64,000 nt of DNA from positions 3,658,001-3,722,000 of the forward strand of contig JAUCEF010000011.1 in the NCBI GenBank assembly GCA_033558025.1, written 5' to 3'. Numbering within the stretch: the first letter of the stretch is position 1; each line of letters starts with the position of its first letter. Source of the DNA: Phytophthora sp. 'mugwort'. Its lineage: Eukaryota > Oomycota > Peronosporomycetes > Peronosporales > Peronosporaceae. Made by a program: the position numbers and the translations under genes. Positions 51,471-62,949 of this stretch are shown one piece after another. Under the pieces are notes generated by a model. It made no database searches and had not been told where the DNA came from. It worked only from the letters and a program-made list of their open reading frames with translations.

Positions 51471-51779
51471 TGCCTCGCGCACATTAATCGGGTTACTGCA
51501 GTTCTCTACGATCGGATACGCGAAGCGTGTCTGGGTGTACCCTCCTTCCTTATCTTTTGGGACATTTCAACGCAGGCAAAGATGCCAAAACGGAGCTGCT
51601 ATCGCCTCACCAGCAAGCTCAGCTTCAGCATTACGCGTTGGTGAACGGCTGCTTTAATACAGAGTAGAGTCATCGAATCCTCCGCAGATCGTTGTTCCAA
51701 TTATGAGGAGCTGAGTATGATATCTTACACAAAGCGAACCTTCTAGTGGACATCTCGCCGAGAGACGACCTTCCCTGCG

Positions 51780-52350
51780 ATCTCGCAGGCGTTGGGGTGG
51801 GCTACATGTACTGTTGTCAGGTACGTCCGGGCATGCGAGGCATGCCAGCGAGTCAAGCACGCAGACCACGCCTCGACGCCGTTGCAGACCCAAGCGAACG
51901 CTGGAGGTCGATTAGCCTCGAATTTGCTTTGGTCTGCTATCCGACGTCCGCGGCACACCGCTATTTGGGTGTTCTTGTGTTTCCTGAGCAAGATGGCTCA
52001 TCTCGCTCCAGTGCCCGACACAGTCATAGACAAACAAGCCGCACAGTTGCTCTTAGACAACGTGTTTTCCCATCATGTTCTACCCAAACCATAATATCTA
52101 ACCGAGACTCACGGTTTATCGCTGCCTTTTGGAAGACGCTGCTTTCCATATTGGCAACCAGTTTGCTCATGTCAACCGCGGACCATCCCTAGACGGGTGG
52201 CCAGACCAAGCGCTTCGGGTTCCGATGGAAGATACGCGATGGATTGTCTTTGCTGAAGAAACACACACGATAAAAAGGACAATGCCTATGGTTGGGTTTG
52301 CGCTCCTTAATGCGATTCACGTATCGACCGTTCTACCTGAATGACATGAG
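51780..52350 (+). pseudogene. gypsy integrase, decayed
   Basis: VRACEACQRVK (Cys pair of the zinc-binding domain) near 51823-51856, the core segment FLSKMAHLAPVPDTVIDKQAAQLLLDNVF near 51985-52070, SNRDSRFIAAFWKTLL near 52098-52145 containing the second acidic residue, and MSTADHP near 52170-52190. The reading frame shifts several times. Confidence 0.75.
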
Positions 52351-52599
52351 ACACCCTTGAGCGCCTCTCTCTCTCCTGGATGGCCCTGAGGTGGCTGCAG
52401 TTGTCGCAGCCCTTACAATAGGTGTCGTTGGTGCCACCAACGTGCTTATCGCGTAGCATGTCCAACGTTATTGCACACGATCCCATACGGTGGTTTGCCG
52501 AGTATTTGCGTGCTGACCGTAAAAAGGCGTCAGGCTCGCAGGTTAGCAACAACCAATCAAGGAAGTGGTCGACCGTCTAGATAATGAGCTGCATAAGCA

Positions 52600-54380
52600 C
52601 TGGTTCATGCTTATATATCCGATAGCTGCATTTTGATGCGGGCTGTCCACCAGCAGTTGGTGACTGATTTTATCGTGACCTTTGCATACGGTTGTGGAGC
52701 TCATGCGCTCATGATGTCAAGATACCTTCAAGTTTCGCATTGAAAGAGCTTGTCATCACAGCTGTGTATCGGAGCAAAAAAGGGTGACGAACGTGGGCCT
52801 TTTGAACAAATTATACTCGGAGCTATGCTCTGAAACGCTCGGCAAGTCATGCACGATGGTATTGTCCTCGACGTCGAGATGAAACTGTGTCAACTATATA
52901 TCCACGCGTCTCGCAGACGTTAAGCGCCCATTATCAGCAGTGATTACGACTCTGATGAAAGAGCGTGAGAAGAGCGCCATTGACACCGATTTTGAGCTAC
53001 ATCAGGATTTGCTGATTTGTCATGGACCCCAACTTCTTGCAAAACGTCCAGTGGAATGTTAATGTGTTCGATGAAAAATGAAAGTATATCGGCATACTCG
53101 AGACCAATTCGGGGACAATGGCGACAAGCGTATGCCGCTTTCGCGATTGTTTTCGCGTACGTTAAGAAGCTGGTGGGTGGGTCATGCCTCCACACACAAG
53201 CGGCTGTACACCAGCCCATGTTCACGCCACAGCGTCTACTGGGAACCCTATTACTAACCACTCCGTCTGGAAATCGTTTCGAAACACGGACCTGAGGCTG
53301 TTATCTCGGTAATGGCGATGCTTGTACTCAGTGCCGCAGTACACTAAGAACACTATGCCGGCTAAAGTGGCGGCCATACTAATACTCCCTCAGTTTCAGA
53401 TTACTTGGCTGTAATTGAAACAGCTCTGTTTATTTTACTTGACAGAGAAAACTGATTGAGGAATCCAATGGAGAAGTTTGTTATTGGTCTGCAGATCCCA
53501 TCACTGTTCAGTAAATCGAAGTTGTTGCACAATGTGCAAAACCCCAATTGCTGTCGTAAATCGTGGTCAGTCTCACGCACTTGTGCTTTGTATTGGGCGA
53601 CATTCTTTCGAGCACGACGGCTAAGTTTTGGCAGGTGCAATGCTTACAAGCACTCGTTATACAGCGCTCGTTTTTATTTACAAAAGGAGCGCTCCCTTCC
53701 GTACCTAATATATTTATGCTACCATAAAACGGATAAAAAAAACTTCTCCCGTTTCAGATTACATGACCCAAGTTATCATCCATGCTGGAGTTGCAACTAG
53801 CAATAAACAGCACATGAAAACAACGTGTGTGGTTAATATCTATTTGCAAATAATGTATCATCCACGGTGAAGTTGCAACTAAGGGAAACAATCAATTAGG
53901 GGACGATCTGCTAGGCCGACGGCTCTCGAAAAGGATGTTGGCAACAAACCAGACAAACTAGGGCAGGTCTAAGTTGTTTCAGGTATCTTTAAAATTTGAA
54001 ATGGGTCATGCACCATGATATTGTGCTTCGGATCCTCCATCCAAAACATATTACTCTAAGTCGAACTATACCAACTGGAGGCCGGAATTTGGCTTATATT
54101 CAGTATGCTCTGTAGCTTGAAGCGATGAAGAGGTATTAACGGATTTTCTCGAATACAAGCCGGTCTTTTAATTCCAGCAAGCCCCTGTGTATGGATCATC
54201 TTTGAAAAGGGGACTTATAAATGGGTTAGAGCTTCTATTGGTTGAATGATATCTAGACTTGGAGCCAACATCAAAAATTGTTCTGTCTGTACTATACGGT
54301 ATGCACGTATCGAGCTTTCATGCTCGGTGAAGCCTCACCTTTCAGCGTCTCACCTTCCGTCTCTCCACGTTACTCGTCCA
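52600..54380. other. no gene recognised; repeat-like
   Basis: No coding block. It includes a palindrome-like segment at 53798-53840 related to the hairpin at 58057-58101 and two copies of TTTCAGATTAC (53393 and 53750 areas), suggesting a small non-autonomous element. Confidence 0.4.
53798..53840. repeat. degenerate copy of a hairpin repeat
   Basis: Reads TAGCAATAAACAGCACATGAAAAC…GTGTGTGGTTAATAT, matching the perfect hairpin at 58057-58101 with several substitutions. Flanked by AGTTGCAACTA on one side and the same word again at 53871. Confidence 0.7.
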
Positions 54381-54395
54381 CCAGCTCCACGTCGT

Positions 54396-55694
54396 CTAGT
54401 GCATTGGCAAGCCCGTCTTCAACTTCTGAGTTCGTGTTATCTTCCGCCTTTTCTTCATTTTCCCATTCCTGCTGAAATCTTCTGGCGTATACATCGTGTC
54501 GCCAATTAACCAGTCCGATTCAATCGGCGAGAAGCCGGCAGCTGCAATTGAATTTTCGATGGTGGTTTGATCTGTATCTTTCCAGGCCTTGTAGACCCAC
54601 TGGACCACGACTTCAGCACTGGGAGGCTTCGGATTTCCGGCTCGAGTGTACTGCACGCAATCGGAGTTCTTCCACTCGCCGATGTACCAATACAAGTGAT
54701 CTTTAAACTGCTTGTATATGCCTATATCGCCTGCTTGGATGTATGCTGTCAGCACACCTGGAATAACACAGATAGCGATGTCGCGTGCTCGTTGCACTTG
54801 GCCTTCACAACGCGTGAAATATGAGCCCGAATTGAGTGCCATACCAGCGCTTTACCGTCAGTTTGAAGGACCTTTGAGGATACGGTGTCGATCCAATTGC
54901 AAAAGTGGCTCTGAATCCACCCATGCTTTAGGCTGATACGCCACGTACAAACCACAACTCTCTCAATTGCCCGTGAACCTTTCTTGTGCTTCCAGATCAC
55001 AAGAGGTGGGAGCTTAACGCCTGTAGCCGTGACAGCTACCACCGCAGTGACTGGCATAGATGATAATCCGGTCGAGTTCACGACAACATGTCGATCCCCC
55101 CGAATCTCAACGGTTTGCTCGCGTGCATCCTCGAAATACACGGCCGTCTCGTCCATGAGTACAGTATGTCTGAAGTTGAAGGTGGCTTTGTTATCGCGAA
55201 GGTATCTCCTGTACGAGACGGCCCGCTCGACGAGCTGCTCGTCGGTAAATGTCGTCAGGTTGGCGCGGCGACGAAGTGACAAATCGTTCCTCTTCAAAAA
55301 CCCGGTGACCCAATGCGGCGAAGCTTCGAACAAGCGAGCAGGACGGTCGGAAATTTCGCTGTAGAGCTGTAGTGCCTGGGCTGCTATCCTTTCGTGCGTC
55401 ACGTTCTCCTTTTTGAGACGCCCCCCCCCCAGCACTATCGACTCCAGAAGGAGGTTTTCGTGGTGGCCCAACGCTGGCTTACGCCCCCCACCGGAGAAGC
55501 GCATTTGAGTCGGCCGTGGCGCCCAAATCCCTTCTCGTTGACGCCACCAGCGCCGTTCTGGTGCGGGATCAAAATAAATCCAAGGGAACGAAAGTGTCAA
55601 GCTGCTCGAGACGGTACACCGTCCCCTCTATGTTGATCCAGTCGATAACCTTTCGCTTCTTCCAGATACTGATGGAGTTGCGCTTGGGTGTCAT
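54396..55694 (-). pseudogene. pogo/Tigger-like (DDE_1) transposase A
   Basis: Starts near ATG 55694 (MTPKRNSISIWKKRKVIDW), a basic N-terminal segment. After a frameshift it continues in the long frame 55600-54749: a DNA-binding CENP-B-like part with ASPHWVTGFLKRNDLSLRRR, then the catalytic domain with VLMDETAVYFEDA (first Asp) and LPPLVIWKHKKG. The second catalytic Asp, in the family's VWDS-like motif, reads VWHSIRAHIS. A second frameshift near 54770 leads to YIQAGDIGIYKQFKD (third Asp present) and the tail ending at 54396. So two frameshifts and one catalytic change inactivate an otherwise well-preserved protein. A C10 run (55421-55430) lies in its coding sequence. Confidence 0.82.
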
Positions 55695-55699
55695 GGCTC

Positions 55700-56660
55700 C
55701 GAATTCACAGTAAGCCACCCCTAGATGGGCTGCCGTCGGGGCAGGACGAAACCTACAGATAAAAGTTGAATTCGGGGACGTGCAACGGCGAGAATGATAG
55801 CGCACAGGAGCAGACTTCTATTTGGGATATGACTTCTATTCTTAGATGCTCATGTCGATTCGCGGGCGGACTTCTATTTCCTACAGGACTTGTATTCGGG
55901 AAAATCCGTTACTATATTCTTAAAGACTATCGTGACGATTTTTTTAACATATAGGATGGGTTACTGAGTTTCAAGGGGTGTACCCACCTTCGAAAACGCT
56001 GCATTTTCAGGCGCACACACGCGCGGCGGTATGTGCGCAGGATGGCGGGGGGGGGGGGGGGTGAAGGATTTTGCAGAACAGCAATACCTCATACCCCCAG
56101 CGCTCGTGCTGTTGCTCAAGCGTTCTGGCTCGCGGCTCTCACCTCCGCCTGCGTCCAAGCCACCTCAAGTGAAGTGGTAATACCCCGCAGGGTGCCGGGG
56201 TCAGGCTGCCGGTAAATAGCGCTGGAAATGGCGATCCTGACATCGTTTTTGAAGTCGAGCTCGACCTCAAAGCGGTGCAAAGGCGGCATGTTGAGCTATC
56301 CGGACCATGGTTGTGATACGCGGCAACGAGACGTATGTTGCGGCTGCTTTTTTCTTAATTTGGTAAGCACTTTTTCAGTTAAGCTTCTACGGGAAAAACT
56401 AACACTATCACACTTCTCTTATACTAGTCAGATCCGATTATCTCACTTTATCGGGAGCAGTCTATGGCGTTGGATCCGTCCTTATGCTCTTGCTGCCATC
56501 CGGGCTTCCATTGCTAACCTCCATTTCTTGCCGGCCTTTGTGTATCCAATGGCGTCCGCCCACAGAGACTCGTTTACGTTTCCTGCCCGCGGCCTTGCGC
56601 GGCGGGACTGGCAGCTTTAAAATATCGTCTTCAACGACGGATTTCGTGTATACCTATGTG
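55700..56660. other. no gene recognised
   Basis: Overlapping short frames and a run of 15 G at 56047-56061. This separates the two pogo-like remnants. Confidence 0.4.
56047..56061. repeat. poly-G run (15 G)
   Basis: Uninterrupted guanine run between the two pogo-like elements. Confidence 0.95.
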
Positions 56661-56667
56661 GCTAGCT

Positions 56668-57700
56668 CTATGTCTCGCGCGCCCCGTTGCGCGTAAAAGT
56701 GTCATGGCGTGCACTCATCTTGCTTAGCGGCAGCGGGAAAGGTCCGCAATCCTTGAAACCTCGCTCGAGATTACGACCGTCTTTAGAACCTCTACACGCC
56801 AAGCTTGCAACCCTGATTGCGTTGTCTTTGCTGATGTCGTAGTAGCCATTGTCATCTTTATCCACAAGGTCGCTGATTATGTTGTGAATCTTGCTCTTAA
56901 ACGTGGCGAACACTGCAATGTCGAGAGGGTGGAGAAAGTGGGTACCGTTTGGGGGTATGAAAACCAGCGCTATGCTCAAATGGTCAGCAGCATTATCTAT
57001 ATTAGCCGGGTAGTGAGATCCATATCCATCTAGGATCAACACAAGCGGTCAAGGGGTGGAACTGGGCACCGATCTTAAATAAAATGTAACAATTCCTCGA
57101 ACAGATCTATGCTCATGAAGCCTGATGGAGACGTAGCAATAGCGGCACGAGTGACATTACAGTATTCCAGCAACGAGAGTTGTCCGGCAGGATGAAGGCA
57201 GGCGGGACAACAAACACAGCTGTATTTCCGCACTCCACAATCGTAAGATAAACGATTGTTGTTACTGCTGATCTAGCAACTTTGCTTAACACTTTAGCTA
57301 AGCTCGTCATTGAGCAGAAACCCGACCAATCTCGCTATTGAATATTGACGAAACTGCCTTCCAGAAGCAGCTGCAGAGCAAGAAGGTTGTTGCTGAGCGC
57401 GGGTCTAGCAACGTTTAGAGTACGGATCCAACGATGCAGTTGCGCTTCACAGATAGGGACTGAGCTGATCGTCCGGCTAGAACACGAAAGCGCTCCAGAA
57501 AGCGCTTGTACCACCAATTGTTTGACCACATAGCAGTTCCGCCACCTATGCTTTCCGAATGATATCCGAATGGCTGACAGGACGGCCAGTGAGCTTCCGG
57601 CTGAGGATGCAGCCATAGATTTGCTATTCCGCCCTTTCGGGGATATGCTTCGGGTCTGGTCGTGCAGCGGCCAGAGGCCAGAGGCCTTCCTTCCATTGGT
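56668..57700 (-). pseudogene. pogo/Tigger-like (DDE_1) transposase B, decayed
   Basis: Minus-strand pieces: GWYKRFLERF-like DNA-binding segment followed by GRSAQSLSVKRN near 57510-57430, TTIVYLTIVECGNTAVFVVPP near 57265-57200, and the catalytic block LILDGYGSHYPANID near 57040-56990 followed by LVFIPPNGTHFLHPLDIAVFATFKSKI near 56970-56890 with the third Asp. Different subfamily from transposase A, being closer to the Jerky/CENP-B type. Stops and frameshifts separate the pieces. Confidence 0.75.
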
Positions 57701-58056
57701 GACGCCAGCCACTTCCAGATTGTTCGCTCATAGGCACCTGAAGCTTCGGTGGCTGCGACGATAGAGAGCCCGCCAGAATGTGAGGGATGATGGTTTGCTT
57801 CCTTGTCGTCGTGTAGATGCTGAATATTGTGTAGGTTTGTAAAAACAAGTTTATCGTGTGTTTCGCCAACGTTGAGCTGCCGCCACCGCCACTAGTTTCC
57901 CCTCCAAAATTGAGGTGCATACGTTTGTATAGGTTTCGCACTTAACCCTACAAATGAGAGACGAAAAAACAGAAAGTAGCCTACTTATAGGCTAAAATCC
58001 TCTCGGCCTAGCATTGGCCAAGCGGCTAACTAACGGCCGTAATTGACCGTTTCTCT

Positions 58057-58101
58057 TAGCAATAAACCGCACATGAAAACGACGTGTGCGGTTTATTGCT
58101 A
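58057..58101. repeat. perfect 17-bp hairpin
   Basis: TAGCAATAAACCGCACA (58057-58073) and its exact reverse complement (58085-58101) are separated by 11 bases. Possibly the joined ends of a small inverted-repeat element. Confidence 0.9.
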
Positions 58102-58122
58102 GTTGAAACTCCATGATGGAAG

Positions 58123-58168
58123 CTAAATACGGTCATGTATCCTAACTAAATACGGTCATGCATCCTGA
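58123..58168. repeat. 23-bp tandem duplication
   Basis: Two copies of CTAAATACGGTCATGTATCCT plus two bases, the second with one change (GCATCCT). Confidence 0.9.
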
Positions 58169-59551
58169 AAGGGAGGGACTGTATTTATCAGGTTTCATTG
58201 TAGGATAAATATATTCGTTACGGAAGAGCAAGCCTATTAAAGGCTTATCCCACTAGCAGCCATGACGATACATCGCGACCATCCATTTACACCACGACTA
58301 TTCATTTTGGGTAATATGTTCAATCGTGGTTAATTAGGGATAGCGATAGGCTATCCCAGCTTAGCGCTGGAATTATACGGTAATTCCCGGAATCTGGAAA
58401 TAATCCACGATAGGGCCAATACAAAGTGCAAACTTACGGGATAAGTGCATTTTGATCCGAACATAGCTTTTCGTTGACGTGGTCGCCGGCAGGCTTGGCT
58501 AAGAATCATTACGGCTTATACAACAAATGTAAGACGAACTATGAGTAGCGCATATCGTGGGCTCGATACACCTGCGGGTACGCCGCAGTTCAGGTATTCA
58601 ACGGGTCTCTAGAGTCAGCAGAACTAAATCATGAAAGATTAGACATGATGCATTCCTCTCTCACATCAAAGTCGCTTACCCAGGTTTTTTATTTAACCAC
58701 TAACAGCTTCTGCAACATTTTTACATTCAAAGAGAAGTGACAAGGTTCGTGTTGCTGATATTGTTCTAGCTAGGGCCACGGCACTAAGCTGCTTCTACTA
58801 CATTAATAATCTACTTCGAGATCGCAATAAATACGACTTCGCCGACTCAAATCGCGTAGACAAGATTTGAGACAAAATGGCTAGCTCGATCGGCGAACTA
58901 AATTTTTCGAGCGAACGTCCACACAAATGATGCACATGTCTCTACTATACACGATTTTGTGCGTGTTTTTTGTTGAGCACTTAGTAATACAGGAGTTTTT
59001 GCCGCATGGCCCAAGTCCATACACGATGCAGCACTTATCACAATATTGTGGCACACGTTCGGAGAAGCTATCGATACTTGCTTTGCCCGAAAGAGCCAAC
59101 TATCGCTAGCATATTCAGATACGCAGTTCCTGACGATTTTGCGACTAAAACCTCGGTACTACAAGGGGTATACATATCTACAAAGCGCCAGGGTATCGGC
59201 ACCATTGCAAGCTAGTATGCATTCAGTTTGCTCTTCGTGTGTTATGATGAGTCCTCCAAGTATCTGTTTCCTTCATACCCAGATACGCTGTGTCAGATCT
59301 ACCTGGAGGCAGACATACACGCACCAGGAAGATGCAATATACTGGGAGAGCCTGCAAAAGTGATGACAAATGTGAAATCAAACCAGCAACGTGGAAGCCC
59401 AAATGTTGTTAGCTAAATATATTACCGAAGCTATCCGCGATACTTTGAAGGGGAAGATGTCGACGCACCGACCAGCCATGACCCCGAACGTGGTTAGCAA
59501 ATTTATCCTCGCCGGATAAATTGGTCATTCAATGGATCTACCAGTAGGAAA

Positions 59552-59566
59552 GGGGGGGGGGGGGGG
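59552..59566. repeat. poly-G run (15 G)
   Basis: Uninterrupted run of guanines in non-coding DNA. Confidence 0.9.
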
Positions 59567-61370
59567 CTGGCTGCTTGAATAGTCAAAGGCTTCCGCATAC
59601 ATAGGTACAGCAACATTTGAGAATAAGCGTGTAGACAAGGTACTAGTACGTTACGACGTGTCCGGCTTACCGGTATCGGCACCGGCTGTCACGGATCTCC
59701 AGCAGCGTCTTTTGATCGGTTGCGGAGAGAGTCAACTACTAATCCTCCGCGACGAGGTGTACCACCATGGTCATGGGCCTCCGGACGCGCGGTACAAGGT
59801 ACTCCTCGCTGTCGTATATACCACGTCCGCGAGCTGTTGATGCATATGAAAACCTTCCTCGAGGTCAGCCAAAGTAGCGCTGTACAGTTCACACGGTTCG
59901 AATATCAGCTGAACCTTGCGAGCTCCGCCACGGACTCGCGGCTCGGCAGCCACATCAGCACCTCAACATGTTTTCGAGAGGGGGCACCTAGCAGCACAAC
60001 AACCATGCACAAGTTAGCCGTACTGTCGCAGATGGCGCCGTACTTCTTTCATCGACATGGAAACATGCACAAGCAGTTAGATCAGATCAGTGATGTCTTT
60101 TCTCGAGTAGAAGATACAGTCCCCAAGCCATCTGCTGTCGTACCAGACGCGTTTCCTTCATCCATATCAGAAGACGCGTCCTTGTTGCTTCGCTCCAGCT
60201 CCTCGATGGCATCCGCTCCTCGAGGTTGTATGCTGAACAGGTACACAAACTGAATCTGGGAGCCCGGTAAGGGTAAGCCAGACCAGAACAATCCAGCAGA
60301 TTCAAAGACAGCATGCTTGTATTATATCACACACTACGCACAAATGTGGCAGCCGCGATCTGACTCCGACGCCGACCGAACCTGGAAGCATAAGCTTTTG
60401 GGTCTTGCTCGCGAGCTTGCCCGCGAAGCAAAACTAGCACTTGCACTTAATGACGGTAGGGTGCCATCCCCAAACGATTCGTCACTTCGCAAGCGCTGGA
60501 GGGAGTTATGTGCTTCGCATCCGGTGGCATACAAATTACTGTACGCGCAGTATCTGGCGTTGAAGGCCAGCAGCGCCGTCTCCGAACTCGTGTACACCTG
60601 GTTTTCACCTGTAGCCATCCAACGACCTGAAAATCTACAAATCTTCTATATATATTCGGTCCGAATACATACAATAGTCATACAACAGCTCATACATGTA
60701 CAGACAAATTAAACAAACTAGGATGCGGAAGGGTGGATTCATACCAGCGACCTGGGAGCGGAGCTTCCTGATATACCACTGAATACACCAGCGTGTGTAT
60801 GGGGGAAGCGCGTCAGGTTTACCTCGCAAGGACTCCTGCTTCCTGTAGGGCCGTTGCACCTTGCTTCCACAGCACTTCGCCGTCCACCATGCCGCAGTCT
60901 GCTGTCCCGCATTGCCGCTGTCCGCCATACCGCTGCACGCTGTGCTGTCTGCAAGAGCCGAAAAACGCCGAATGGGGGAGAACACGAGCAGAGGGAATTC
61001 CCTCTATCGATAGAAGACGAATTTTACTGTCATTCGAATGAATATGGCGGCGCTGAGTGGCGAGAGGTTTTTGGCGTCTCATACGCGTAACCATATATTA
61101 GGTTTCCGGATTCCGGTCCGGAATCTGCCATTTACTCTAAACGCCAAATAACCTGACAGATCCATATCAGCATTTATCGGGCTTGGGGACTATTCATTAT
61201 TCAACCAGTGATGTGTGACACATCAACCATGATTTGTTTCATTATGAGCTTCGAAACGATGTTACTTTGTTAGAAGTTCCGTAAGAAGTCATATAGCCGT
61301 AGTACATGGACCCAAAGCGATTTGCAATGCGTTTCTGGTCTATGCACTCTATTACCAACACATTATAGTG
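59567..61370. other. no gene recognised
   Basis: Frames of up to 177 codons occur on both strands (for example 59720-60253 plus), but they overlap each other and show no motif, so I do not call genes. A tRNA-like minus-strand segment lies at 60735-60783. Confidence 0.4.
60735..60783 (-). repeat. tRNA-like segment
   Basis: On the minus strand an A-box-like word (TTCAGTGGTATATC, 60783-60770) is followed by a B-box-like word (GGTATGAATCC, 60745-60735). The B-box deviates from GGTTCGAATCC, so this is more likely a decayed tRNA or SINE head than a working tRNA. Confidence 0.4.
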
Positions 61371-61380
61371 CACGAGAGAG

Positions 61381-61620
61381 TGACCACCACGGACGGTGAA
61401 TTGATGGGAGGTGTGTCGCACACCGGTGCACATATAAGAGAGTTGTCGCTACCACGAAGAACTGCGGTGGTTAATTCCCGCTCTGGAACTCTAACTATTA
61501 TTCTCTGTATTCATTCGTGCTCATCCCCACCAGTATAGCTCAATGGTAGAGCAAGGTCAAGGGAGACCCCGGGTCTGATCCCCACTTCTGATATTTTGTA
61601 TGGCTTTCGCAGCCGAACTT
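61381..61620 (+). mobile_element. tRNA-derived short repeat, copy B
   Basis: Same order as copy A at 5600-5828: a TGACCACC…GGTGAATTGA block, then TAAGAGAGTTGTCGCT…AAGAACTG…GTTAATTCCC (61435-61478), then a tRNA-like part with an identical A-box TAGCTCAATGG (61536-61546) and a weaker B-box GGGTCTGATCC (61571-61581). The poly-C run of copy A is replaced by ordinary sequence here. Confidence 0.6.
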
Positions 61621-62099
61621 AATGCGTGTATGCGCTAGAAAAGTGCGTTCTACTGCTTATGTGCGTGGTATTGAATGTCGCGGTACTGCTTGCGTTGTAC
61701 TTGCTGCTTTAGTGCAATATGTAACGTGTATTCTATGCTGTGAGGATTACTTTCCTGATATCACGAGGACACCTCGTGTGTAGTCAGGAGCCGAATCAAG
61801 GTTTGCAGCAGTCTGGAGGAGGCGCTGGCGGCGCTAGATCATGGCGTTGAAGATTCCTTTGTTTTGTAGGGCTTGTAAATGCCTCAAGATGGCGCTGAAT
61901 TCATGCGAGCTTACATTTTTCTCATCAGACAGGGTACGTGAGTACAGATTTCTCAGCTTGCTTCCCTAGCTCCGGCACGCGATCACAGAAGTCAGCAGCG
62001 CCTGAGTCGAGACGAATTCGGTCCTGACGGAGTTCTTCATAAACGCAACATGCAGCTTTTCCTTCGACTGCTGCTGCTTCGGAACTACCGCGTGCCAAT

Positions 62100-62930
62100 A
62101 TGGATCCTGAGCATACCAAGCAAACCAAGTTGCATGAAAAATGAGTGGGCCCTGCGTCGTCTCTTCTTCGGTGTAGTCACAACGTCTGTGCCTTCGTCCT
62201 GTTTGCTTGTCTTCCGAAAACGAAGAAGTTATTGCCGGTACTATACCACAGATGAGTGTGAAACGAATATCCGCTACGTATTTCCGCAGGAGTTCGTGCT
62301 GAAAGCGCTGTCAACTATACTGACGTTTCGCCGAAGTCTACCTGATGAATGCTCTGAAGATGGTATTGACGTGAGAGTTCCCCGGCTTGGAATATATGCA
62401 CACAGCGTCATCAACCTCATGGACAGGTGGTACGGCGTGGCTTTTTCATCGATTCGAACAGACAGAAGTTCAACTCAAGACAATTACACAAGGCGAGCCT
62501 TTTCACGAGTCAAATCGCTTGGTTCTTTACCTCTTCATGTGCAGAACCAACATTAGTGTGGCGTGTTTTTCGACTTACGGCGCAAAAGCAGGGGTATCAC
62601 ACTATTTGATCCTTTACAAGCGAAGAAATCGATGTATTACGAGGCATGTAAAATCTGTTGGAGAACCTATTCGGCGAATTGTGCATTGTGCTGTCCATCA
62701 AGAGAGAAACGAAACGGCGCCAACCGGATATGACAAGTTGTGGTGTAGCGATGCTCATGTTTTTCGAATGCAAACTTCGGGACATCTCGTTACCATCGAA
62801 GCTCACTCTAGCATTCTTGTGGTTCATGAGATTGCGTTACCTTCTCAAATACCTTCCATTGTATCACGTAACACCATAAGTATCGTAAATAAAATCTACT
62901 TGATTGCATTATCAGAATCTATACCGTCTT
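62100..62930 (+). pseudogene. PiggyBac-like transposase, decayed
   Basis: Pieces in shifting frames match the PiggyBac DDE pattern: SVINLMDRWYGVAF near 62405-62450, where the family has a helix before the DNFYTS motif, then a frame with SVQL-like and MCRTN words near 62470-62550, and a block RETKRRQPDMTSCGVAMLMFFECKLRDISLPS near 62700-62795, matching the strand preceding the last catalytic region. No intact frame remains, and the TTAA-flanked ends were not found. Confidence 0.55.
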
Positions 62931-62949
62931 GATGCTAGGCCAAGCATGC

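Larger units (their letters stand above)
47742..52600 (+). mobile_element. Ty3/gypsy element, lineage 1, right copy (gag to integrase)
   Basis: A decayed but nearly full-length gypsy internal region in the order gag, protease, RT, RNase H, integrase. It begins near ATG 47742; the preceding ~450 bp (47290-47700) contains a TATAAATA motif near 47529 and could include the 5' LTR. I could not identify a matching 3' LTR beyond 52600. The 5' half lies inside the palindrome arm and the 3' half outside. Confidence 0.8.
57720..59540. other. no gene recognised; repeats only
   Basis: A+T-richer DNA with many stops. Contains the hairpin at 58057-58101 and a 23-bp tandem pair at 58123-58168. Confidence 0.45.

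Noticed and set aside
59720..60253. 177-codon plus-strand frame
   Set aside because: Low-complexity Ser-rich ending, overlapped by minus-strand frames of similar length, no motif.
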